Part shown: positions 1-4,647 of the stretch, in pieces
Layout of the letters: each line of letters starts with the position of its first letter
Numbering within the stretch: the stretch's first letter is position 1
Origin: Actinomycetes bacterium
GTDB taxonomy: Bacteria > Actinomycetota > Acidimicrobiia > Acidimicrobiales > Acidimicrobiaceae
NCBI GenBank assembly: GCA_021819025.1
Contig: JAKASN010000158.1
Span: 1-5,573, forward strand
Direction: 5' to 3'
Length of the DNA stretch: 5,573 nt
Made by a program: the position numbers and the translations under genes
The notes under the pieces: generated by a model
Databases searched by the model: none
Seen by the model: only the letters and a program-made list of their open reading frames with translations
Told to the model about the DNA's origin: nothing

Positions 1-1176
1 CCGTACAATCAGGGCGTCGCCCTGTCCGCCGCCGCCGCAAAGAGCTGCGGCACCGTAGCTCTCACCACGCAGTGCCAACTCGGTGAGCAGTGTGAGCGCG
101 AGACGCGATCCTGAGGCGCCAATGGGATGACCCATGGCGATGGCCCCACCATTGACATTGACGATGTCGTCTGTGATACCAAGATCATCCATCGAGGCGG
201 CCGCCACTGCCGCGAAAGCTTCATTGATTTCATAGAGAGAGATATCGGTTAGTGACAGTCCCGCCTTGGCGGCGGCAGCCATAATAGCCCGAGAAGGCTG
301 GGTGAGCAGAGATGCGTCAGGCCCTGCCACTTGACCGTATGCCACGACTTGGCCAAGGGGTGTCACTCCGCGGCGCTCCACCTCAGCGGCAGACATCACG
401 ATAAGCGCACTGGCACCATCGGAAATCTGCGAGGCATTTCCCGCGGTAATGGTGCCATCGGAGCTGAATGCTGGGCGCAAACTCGCGAGGCTTTCCGGGG
501 TAGTTCCGGGGCGGACGCCTTCGTCGGTGTCGACGATTACGGGATCGCCTTTTCGCTGGGGAATCCGCACGGGCGCGATCTCCGAGGCAAAGCGACCATC
601 CTTGATCGCCGTCGCGGCACGCTCATGGGAGTTGGCAGAAATTTGATCTTGGCGGCCACGGGTAACCGTTGGAAAACCACCCAGATAGCGCTCGGTTCCC
701 AGACCCATCGCGCACTGGTCGAAGGCGCAAAAGAGGCCGTCGTACATCATCGAGTCGATAACTTGAGCATCGCCAAGTCGCAAACCCGATCGCGCCCCTG
801 GGAGCAGATATGGCGCGCGCGACATCGACTCCATGCCTCCGGCGACTACCACGTTGGCTTCCCCCGCCTCGATCATGAGGTCGGCCAAGTAAATTGCGTT
901 GAGACCCGAGAGGCAGACTTTGTTAATAGTCGTCGCGGGAATCGACATGGGAATTCCGGCCTTTACCGCAGCTTGGCGAGCGGTAATCTGACCCTGGCCA
1001 GCTTGTAGCACTTGACCCATGAAGACGTAGTCCACTTCATCGGGAGCGACCAGCGCTCGGGCGAGCGCCTCGGCAATGGCGACTCCACCGAGTTCCATGG
1101 CGCTAACTCCCGAGAGTGCACCCTGAAATTTGCCGATTGGTGTTCTGGCACCGGCGACCAGAAAAGATCCAGCCAT
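1..1176 (-). CDS. acetyl-CoA acetyltransferase (thiolase), C-terminus cut by window edge
   Basis: Biosynthetic-type thiolase that condenses two acetyl-CoA to acetoacetyl-CoA (or cleaves it), acting in the cytoplasm. I translated the minus strand from the ATG at 1174-1176: 392 codons with no stop before the window edge, so at most a few residues are missing, as family members are about 390-395 long. The N-terminus reads MAGSFLVAGARTPIGKFQGA, typical for the family. Catalytic residues are all present: the nucleophile Cys88 in NKVCLSG, the NEAFA motif at 318-322, His350 in GGAIAMGHPIGASG, and Cys380 in the C-terminal LCGGGGQG. A Shine-Dalgarno GGAGGT (1181-1186) lies four bases before the start. 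It diverges from ccr, with which it shares a 255-bp intergenic region, suggesting that it makes acetoacetyl-CoA for the same pathway. Substrate chain length cannot be told from the sequence, so a degradative 3-ketoacyl-CoA thiolase role remains possible. Confidence 0.95.
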   Translation of the reverse strand, partial: MAGSFLVAGARTPIGKFQGALSGVSAMELGGVAIAEALARALVAPDEVDYVFMGQVLQAGQGQITARQAAVKAGIPMSIPATTINKVCLSGLNAIYLADLMIEAGEANVVVAGGMESMSRAPYLLPGARSGLRLGDAQVIDSMMYDGLFCAFDQCAMGLGTERYLGGFPTVTRGRQDQISANSHERAATAIKDGRFASEIAPVRIPQRKGDPVIVDTDEGVRPGTTPESLASLRPAFSSDGTITAGNASQISDGASALIVMSAAEVERRGVTPLGQVVAYGQVAGPDASLLTQPSRAIMAAAAKAGLSLTDISLYEINEAFAAVAAASMDDLGITDDIVNVNGGAIAMGHPIGASGSRLALTLLTELALRGESYGAAALCGGGGQGDALIVR

Positions 1177-1431
1177 CTCTACCTCCGAGGCTGTGAGACC
1201 CAACCCGGCGGCTCATGCAGCTGAACGCGAGATGGGATCTGATAAACGATTACTTTCCTTTGATCGTAGTTAGCTGATTGGTGATGGCTGTCCGAAGTTT
1301 GGTGATTCCCCGCTCATCTTGGTGGCAAAGGTGATGCCGAGATCCATCTCACGAGCGCAAGATGTTGGATTATCGTCAGCGAGAGTCATTATCGGCTTGG
1401 TGTAGTCCCAAGATGGTAATAAATTCTAAGA
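1177..1431. promoter_or_regulatory. divergent intergenic region between thiolase and ccr
   Basis: This 255-bp gap must carry the start signals for the thiolase (leftward) and for ccr (rightward). I see no ORF of interest in it. It holds two related short palindromes: AGAT-GGG-ATCT at 1230-1240 and GAGAT-CC-ATCTC at 1339-1350. These could be two copies of one operator, but they are short and may be chance. No strong -35/-10 pair was found for the thiolase direction. The likely ccr promoter is listed separately. Confidence 0.5.
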
Positions 1432-1432
1432 A
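1397..1432 (+). promoter_or_regulatory. candidate leaderless promoter of ccr
   Basis: TTGGTG at 1397-1402 and TAAATT at 1420-1425 are separated by exactly 17 bases, and the -10-like box ends six bases before the A of the ccr ATG at 1432. That places the expected transcription start at or next to the start codon. No Shine-Dalgarno sequence precedes the ATG, which fits a leaderless mRNA, a common arrangement in actinobacteria. The -35 match is weak, so this is a candidate only. Confidence 0.4.
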
Positions 1433-2784
1433 TGAACGAATTCGCCGATGCGATTTCCGCGGGAGCTTCCGCGGCCGAGATTGAAGCCATACCCCTGCCG
1501 AGCCATTACCGCGCGGCCTACATCCTGCGCGAAGATGCCGAGATATTCGCGGGTCTAGCTTCTGCAGACAAAGATCCCCGCAAGACGCTCAAGGTGGGTG
1601 CGGTGCCTACTCCCGAACTCGCCCCCGACGAGGTCTTTGTGGCTATCATGGCCTCCTCAATCAATTTCAATACCGTATGGTCGGCGATCTTTGAGCCGGT
1701 CTCCACCTTTTCTTTCTTGGACCGCCTCGGGAAATCCGGATCGCTGTGGGATCGCCGTCACGTGCAGCCTTACCACGTCGTGGGCTCGGATGGCTCGGGT
1801 GTAGTGATTCGCGTGGGCTCTGCGGTGCGCAACTGGAAAGTTGGCGACAAGGTGACAATCCATTGCAACTACGTCGACGACCAGGATCCCAGTGCCCACG
1901 ACGACTCGATGATGGCGGCGAACCAGCGGATCTGGGGGTTCGAGACCAACTTTGGTGGTCTAGCGGATCTAGCCGTGGTCAAAGCCAACCAGCTCATGCC
2001 AAAGCCTGCGCACCTCTCTTGGGAGGAGGCCGCCTGCAACGCGCTGTGCAACTCGACCTCCTATCGCATGCTGGTATCAAAAAATGGCGCCGCGATGAAA
2101 CAGGGCGATGTGGTACTGATTTGGGGAGCCACCGGTGGCATCGGCGGCTACGCGGTGCAATACGTGCTCAACGGAGGTGGAATCCCCGTTGGGGTGGTAT
2201 CTTCGCCGGAGAAAGCCGAGCTGCTCAAAGAGATGGGATGCGAGGCGGTCATCGATCGACGCGCCAACAATTATCGCTTCTGGAAGGACGAGCACACCCA
2301 AGACGAGTCGGAATGGCGCCGCTTTGGTAAAGATATCCGAGATCTCGTCGGCGAGGATCCCGACATCGTCTTTGAACATCCTGGTCGCTCTACCATGGGG
2401 GCGTCGGTCTTTGTCGCGAAACGGGGCGGCACCATCATGACGTGCGCGGCTACCAGCGGTTACATGATCGAATACGACAATCGCCACCTTTGGATGAAGC
2501 TAAAGTCGATCAAGTCGAGCCACTTTGCCAACTACAAGGAGGCTTTCGAGGCGAATCGCCTCATCTCCAAAGGTATGATCCAGCCGATATTGTCTCGGAC
2601 TTACGACCTAGAGAGTGTTGGCGAAGCATGCAACTCGGTGCGTCGCAATGAGCACGAAGGGAAGATCGGAGTACTCTGTCTCGCGCCTGAAGAGAATCTT
2701 GGCATCGATGATCGAGAATTTCGCCTACGGGTTGGCGAAGAGAAGATCAGTCGCTTCAAGCGCTTCTCGGGATCGCACTCCTGA
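1432..2784 (+). CDS. ccr: crotonyl-CoA carboxylase/reductase
   Basis: Converts crotonyl-CoA, CO2 and NADPH to (2S)-ethylmalonyl-CoA, the defining step of the ethylmalonyl-CoA pathway, and can also supply extender units. It belongs to the medium-chain dehydrogenase/reductase superfamily and acts in the cytoplasm. The 450 residues match the usual full length. Visible landmarks: the N-terminal PLPSHYRA and DKDPRKT (47-52), MASSINFNTVW (73-83), PYHVVGSDGSG, GFETNFGG (169-176), the NADPH-binding loop WGATGGIGGYA (231-241), FWKDEHTQD (283-291), EHPGR (315-319), and SSHFANY (362-368). Residues matching the CO2-binding quartet of the Kitasatospora enzyme (Asn81, Phe170, Glu171, His365) are present as Asn in INFN, Phe170, Glu171 and His364, which supports a true carboxylase rather than a plain reductase. 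The start is chosen because the N-terminus aligns with the family. No Shine-Dalgarno is visible. The epimerase gene follows closely. Confidence 0.96.
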   Translation: MNEFADAISAGASAAEIEAIPLPSHYRAAYILREDAEIFAGLASADKDPRKTLKVGAVPTPELAPDEVFVAIMASSINFNTVWSAIFEPVSTFSFLDRLGKSGSLWDRRHVQPYHVVGSDGSGVVIRVGSAVRNWKVGDKVTIHCNYVDDQDPSAHDDSMMAANQRIWGFETNFGGLADLAVVKANQLMPKPAHLSWEEAACNALCNSTSYRMLVSKNGAAMKQGDVVLIWGATGGIGGYAVQYVLNGGGIPVGVVSSPEKAELLKEMGCEAVIDRRANNYRFWKDEHTQDESEWRRFGKDIRDLVGEDPDIVFEHPGRSTMGASVFVAKRGGTIMTCAATSGYMIEYDNRHLWMKLKSIKSSHFANYKEAFEANRLISKGMIQPILSRTYDLESVGEACNSVRRNEHEGKIGVLCLAPEENLGIDDREFRLRVGEEKISRFKRFSGSHS

Positions 2785-2819
2785 AAGTACTAAAGACACA
2801 GAGAAAGGTGTTGAAGAAG

Positions 2820-3218
2820 ATGTTAGAGGAGATCGACCACGTAGGAATTGCGGTGAACGACCTTGAAGCTGCGGTGAAGTTTTACGAAGATGCCTTCGGT
2901 GCGGTAGTCGTTCATCGCGAAGTCATAGAGTCTGACGGTGTCGAAGAGGCACTTATCAACGTGGCCGAATCATACATCCAGCTCCTCACACCGATGCACG
3001 ACGAATCTCCCGTGGCGAAATTTATTGCCAAGCGTGGCGAAGGTATCCATCACATCGCCTATCGAGTGGACTCTTGTGCAGACGCTCTCAAGAGCGTGGT
3101 CAGCCACGGCTATGAGGCTATCGATCCGCTGCCACGTCCCGGATCGCGCGGCACTACGGTGGCGTTCATCAGCCCGAAGAGCTCATTTGGAACTCTCATT
3201 GAGTTGGTGCAAGAGTAA
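2820..3218 (+). CDS. mce: methylmalonyl-CoA / ethylmalonyl-CoA epimerase
   Basis: Small metalloenzyme of the vicinal-oxygen-chelate (glyoxalase) superfamily. It interconverts the 2R and 2S forms of methylmalonyl-CoA, and of ethylmalonyl-CoA where Ccr is present. From the ATG at 2820 it is 132 residues. The two VOC modules each begin with a metal-ligand His: His7 in DHVGIAV and His78 in GIHHIAYRV. The other two ligands are Gln54 in YIQLL and Glu128 in TLIELV, so the H/Q/H/E set of the family is complete. In-frame starts also exist at GTG 2808 and TTG 2811. I prefer ATG 2820 because the family begins MLxxIDHxGIAV and AGAAAGG lies at a usable distance upstream. The gene begins 35 bp after ccr on the same strand, so co-transcription is likely, and the pairing fits conversion of (2S)-ethylmalonyl-CoA to the 2R form used by the mutase. 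Confidence 0.92.
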   Translation: MLEEIDHVGIAVNDLEAAVKFYEDAFGAVVVHREVIESDGVEEALINVAESYIQLLTPMHDESPVAKFIAKRGEGIHHIAYRVDSCADALKSVVSHGYEAIDPLPRPGSRGTTVAFISPKSSFGTLIELVQE

Positions 3219-3235
3219 GGTCAAATAAAACGGCG

Positions 3236-3320
3236 CGGAGGGGGTGGGATTCGAACCCACGGTGCCTTGCGACACAACGGTTTTCGAGACCGCCCGATTC
3301 GGCCACTCTCGCACCCCTCC
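3236..3320 (-). tRNA. tRNA-Ser (anticodon CGA)
   Basis: An 85-nt serine tRNA reading UCG, encoded on the minus strand with its 5' end at 3320. The acceptor stem GGAGGGG/CCCCTCC pairs fully and is followed by discriminator G at 3236. The anticodon loop is CT-CGA-AA on a 5-bp stem with one G-U pair. The long class II variable arm GTGTC-GCAA-GGCAC is typical of serine tRNAs. The T arm is GTGGG-TTCGAAT-CCCAC. The 3' CCA is not encoded (CGC follows the discriminator). It begins 15 bp after the tadA stop on the same strand, so it may be processed from the tadA transcript. Confidence 0.96.
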
Positions 3321-3335
3321 GGTTCTCATGACATA

Positions 3336-3812
3336 CTAATCACTGCGCAGCTGGTCGAAGAACCGACTCATCAATTCCGCACACTCATTTTCCATCATGC
3401 CGCCAAGCCAAGGGATCTCGTGGTTGAGCCGCGGATCCGAGGTAAGGCCGTAGAGGCTCGCCACGGCGCCAGCCTTGGGATCCCAAGCGCCAAAATAGAG
3501 GTTTCTGATTCTGGCATTTATGAGCGCTCCGGTGCACATGGGGCAAGGTTCGAGCGTGCAGTAAAGATCACAATCGGTTAGCCTCCAGCTGCGCTTTAAC
3601 TCTGCAGCACTTTCTAGGACGAGGAGCTCGGCGTGCGCAAGCGGGCTCTGTCGAGCCTCCCTGAGGTTGTGGCCCCGTGCGATGATCTTGCCGTCGCTTA
3701 CGATCACTGCGCCGATGGGGACTTCGCCGGCATCTCGTGCCAACGCCGCCTCACTTAGTGCAACTGTCATCGCCCCTGGGAGATAGTTCTTGGCGAGAAG
3801 TTCGAGATCCAA
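3336..3812 (-). CDS. tadA: tRNA-specific adenosine deaminase TadA
   Basis: Deaminates the wobble adenosine A34 of tRNA-Arg(ACG) to inosine so that one tRNA reads CGU, CGC and CGA. It is an essential zinc enzyme in most bacteria. The 158 residues contain VPIGAVIV (31-38), the HAE motif (His60, Ala61, Glu62) with His60 as zinc ligand and Glu62 as proton shuttle, and PCPMC (89-93) with zinc ligands Cys90 and Cys93. GHNLRE (47-52) and the C-terminal RFFDQLR also fit the family. The start is TTG at 3810-3812, supported by AAGGAG at 3821-3826 with an 8-base spacer. The next Met (residue 15) would remove the first helix. It lies between two tRNA-Ser genes on the same strand, a neighbourhood often seen in Gram-positive bacteria. 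Confidence 0.95.
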   Translation of the reverse strand: MDLELLAKNYLPGAMTVALSEAALARDAGEVPIGAVIVSDGKIIARGHNLREARQSPLAHAELLVLESAAELKRSWRLTDCDLYCTLEPCPMCTGALINARIRNLYFGAWDPKAGAVASLYGLTSDPRLNHEIPWLGGMMENECAELMSRFFDQLRSD

Positions 3813-3820
3813 CCGGCGGG

Positions 3821-3826
3821 CTCCTT
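3821..3826 (-). promoter_or_regulatory. ribosome binding site of tadA
   Basis: AAGGAG on the minus strand, eight bases before the TTG at 3812. It decides the start: there is no ATG or GTG equally well placed, so the non-ATG start is preferred. Confidence 0.75.
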
Positions 3827-3942
3827 GCTTTCAACTATTTGTCGATGTCACTACGTTGTCGCCAAAGCTGGTCTCACCCCAAGGCTTGGAGAGCGTGAGA
3901 GTTGCTAGCCGAGCCTGCGGGGTCGAATCTCGAAATGACCCA

Positions 3943-4030
3943 TGGCGGAGGAGGTGGGATTCGAACCCACGGTGAGTCTCCCCACACACGATTTCCAATC
4001 GTGCCGATTCGACCGCTCTCGCACTCCTCC
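3943..4030 (-). tRNA. tRNA-Ser (anticodon GGA), CCA encoded
   Basis: Serine tRNA reading UCC and UCU, on the minus strand with its 5' end at 4030. The acceptor stem GGAGGAG/CTCCTCC pairs fully. The anticodon loop is TT-GGA-AA on the 5-bp stem CACGA/TCGTG. The class II variable arm is GTGGG-GAGA-CTCAC. The T arm GTGGG-TTCGAAT-CCCAC is identical to that of the neighbouring tRNA-Ser(CGA). Discriminator G is at 3946 and is followed directly by CCA (3945-3943), so the mature 3' end appears to be encoded, unlike its neighbour, although a chance CCA cannot be excluded. It is the first element of the minus-strand series tRNA-Ser, tadA, tRNA-Ser. Confidence 0.96.
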
Positions 4031-4032
4031 GT

Positions 4033-4053
4033 AAACGAATAGACTATTCGTTT
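4033..4053. repeat. perfect inverted repeat between tRNA-Ser(GGA) and SRP RNA
   Basis: AAACGAATA (4033-4041) and its exact complement TATTCGTTT (4045-4053) flank a three-base centre GAC. The element fills most of the 37-bp gap between two divergent stable-RNA genes, starting two bases from the mature tRNA 5' end. It also contains TANNNT boxes facing both ways (TAGACT at 4040-4045, and TAGTCT on the minus strand at 4041-4046). No well-spaced -35 was seen for either. It could be an operator, overlapping promoters, or a processing hairpin. Confidence 0.6.
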
Positions 4054-4067
4054 GTCATGCGCCTGGC

Positions 4068-4187
4068 GCTATGAGAGGGGGTCGGGCCCTGCGCGGCTTG
4101 TCCCCGTGAACCGGGTCAGGGTCGGAAGACAGCAGCCCTCAGCGGAACGGCAAGGGTGCCGCAGACAGTCTGACCTCCTCTCATAGC
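4068..4187 (+). ncRNA. ffs: signal recognition particle RNA (small bacterial type, 4.5S-like)
   Basis: RNA scaffold of the SRP, which binds Ffh and delivers membrane and secreted proteins to the translocon. The terminal stem is long: GCTATGAGAGG (4068-4078) pairs perfectly with 4177-4187 and continues through one G-U pair to GGTC/GACC, giving about 16 bp. The diagnostic helix 8 is present: GGTCAGG at 4114-4120, a GTC-GGAA-GAC tetraloop hairpin at 4121-4130, and AGCAGCC at 4131-4137. The length of about 120 nt fits the small, Alu-less form. The exact ends are set from the stem and may be off by a few bases. It diverges from the tRNA-Ser/tadA series. In many Gram-positive bacteria dnaX follows, but here it does not. 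Confidence 0.93.
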
Positions 4188-4370
4188 ACCAGCCTGGCTA
4201 TTTGAAGATATCTCGAACTTCACTGGGGACCAAGCGAGTTGCTCCACTCCGGGCGCGCGCAACAAGCGCAGGACTTCGGAAATTGCAAAATAATTGTCCC
4301 CTAGACGAGGGATATTTGCATGATTTAACAAAGTCATGACATTAAGCGGCGTGAATTTCTCCAATCGGCA
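4188..4370. other. intergenic region after ffs, with an imperfect hairpin
   Basis: No gene is seen here. The notable structure is an imperfect inverted repeat at 4284-4320: outer arms TGCAAA (4284-4289) and TTTGCA (4315-4320), and inner arms TGTCCC (4295-4300) and GGGATA (4309-4314) closing with one G-U pair around an 8-base loop. A five-base bulge lies on the 5' side. A GTTGC/GCAAC hairpin with a long loop sits near 4240-4262. Neither has a T tract, so terminator function for ffs is only a guess. GTCATGAC at 4333-4340 is a short palindrome. Confidence 0.4.
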
Positions 4371-4387
4371 TATACCCTGTGGGGTAT
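4371..4387 (+). promoter_or_regulatory. CsoR/RicR-like operator overlapping a -10 box and start codon
   Basis: ATACCC (4372-4377) and GGGTAT (4382-4387) form an exact inverted repeat around TGTG. The core TACCC-N4-GGGTA resembles the operators bound by CsoR-family repressors (copper-sensing CsoR, mycobacterial RicR, persulfide-sensing CstR), which have a TACCC/GGGTA core with a spacer of four or five bases. The second arm includes the first two bases of the ATG at 4386. TACCCT at 4373-4378 also fits the TANNNT -10 pattern and ends seven bases before that ATG. A bound repressor would therefore cover both the -10 box and the start point. No CsoR-type gene is in the window, so the regulator is unknown. 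Confidence 0.5.
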
Positions 4388-4544
4388 GTGTAGAGCTGTT
4401 ACCTGTAATAAATGTAAGCGCCCGTCATGGGCCGGATGTGGTGCTCATGTTGAGCAAGTGCTTGGTCATGTGCGGCCAGCCGACCGTTGTAAGTGTGGTA
4501 CCGAAGAGCCCGCGGCAAAGACGCGACGCTGGTTTGCCCGCTGA
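4386..4544 (+). CDS. small cysteine-rich protein, possible metal-binding zinc-ribbon-like
   Basis: A 52-residue reading frame beginning MCRAVTCNKCKRPSWAGCGA. It has six cysteines (2, 7, 10, 18, 35, 37), arranged as CxxC (7-10), WAGCG (15-19) and CxC (35-37), with His21 and His28 between them. That pattern suggests a small zinc-ribbon or other metal/thiol site. I recall similar tiny MCRxVTCxxCGKxTWAGCG proteins in other bacteria as uncharacterised, but cannot confirm it here. The C-terminal 15 residues are basic and lack structure cues. The only usable start is ATG 4386: upstream in frame there is a stop at 4344 and no ATG, GTG or TTG between. There is no Shine-Dalgarno, but a TANNNT box seven bases upstream fits a leaderless mRNA. 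An overlapping longer frame (4336-4614) gives a low-complexity product without family character and is judged spurious. Confidence 0.72.
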   Translation: MCRAVTCNKCKRPSWAGCGAHVEQVLGHVRPADRCKCGTEEPAAKTRRWFAR

Positions 4545-4621
4545 TAAATCGATCGTCGCTTTGGTGCCGGTGCGAGTAGTCGTAACGGTGCTAAAGCGGC
4601 TCAATCAAGCCTGAATGTGAA
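4545..4621. other. short gap between small protein gene and palindrome
   Basis: Seventy-seven bases without a gene that I can support. It probably forms the 3' untranslated part of the small cysteine-rich protein transcript, up to the palindrome that follows. Confidence 0.4.
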
Positions 4622-4647
4622 GTTTGGCTCCCCTAGGGGAGCCAAAC
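4622..4647. terminator. perfect 26-bp palindrome, terminator-like hairpin without T tract
   Basis: Arms GTTTGGCTCCCCT and AGGGGAGCCAAAC are exact complements with no spacer, centred on CTAG. As RNA it would form a very stable GC-rich hairpin with a loop made by opening the central pairs. It lies 77 bases after the small cysteine-rich gene, where a terminator is expected. Neither side has a run of T (GCTCTCAAAG follows on plus, TTCACATTC on minus), so it would be a T-less terminator acting in either direction. A protein-binding palindrome is the main alternative. Confidence 0.55.

Noticed and set aside
331..1008. 225-codon plus-strand open frame
   Set aside because: It is antisense to the thiolase, whose minus-strand translation has all catalytic motifs. 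The plus product shows no family character.
1746..2330. 194-codon plus-strand frame inside ccr, and a 136-codon minus frame at 2077-2487
   Set aside because: Both are shadows of the ccr reading frame, which carries clear conserved motifs along its whole length.
3790..3975. 61-codon plus-strand frame
   Set aside because: It overlaps the tadA 5' end and the tRNA-Ser(GGA) gene on the opposite strand. Its ending WDSNPR is the familiar translation of an antisense tRNA T arm.
4061..4198. GCCTGGC direct repeats (4061-4067 and 4192-4198) flanking the SRP RNA, considered as a target-site duplication
   Set aside because: They are seven bases at unequal distance from an RNA gene that is not mobile, so chance is the simpler reading.
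4116..4364. 82-codon minus-strand frame
   Set aside because: It overlaps the SRP RNA, including helix 8, and has no recognisable features.
4336..4614. 92-codon plus-strand frame ending just before the palindrome
   Set aside because: Its position before the palindrome made it tempting, but the overlapping frame from 4386 has a far more protein-like sequence with patterned cysteines. The 92-codon product is rich in V, S and R with no motif.
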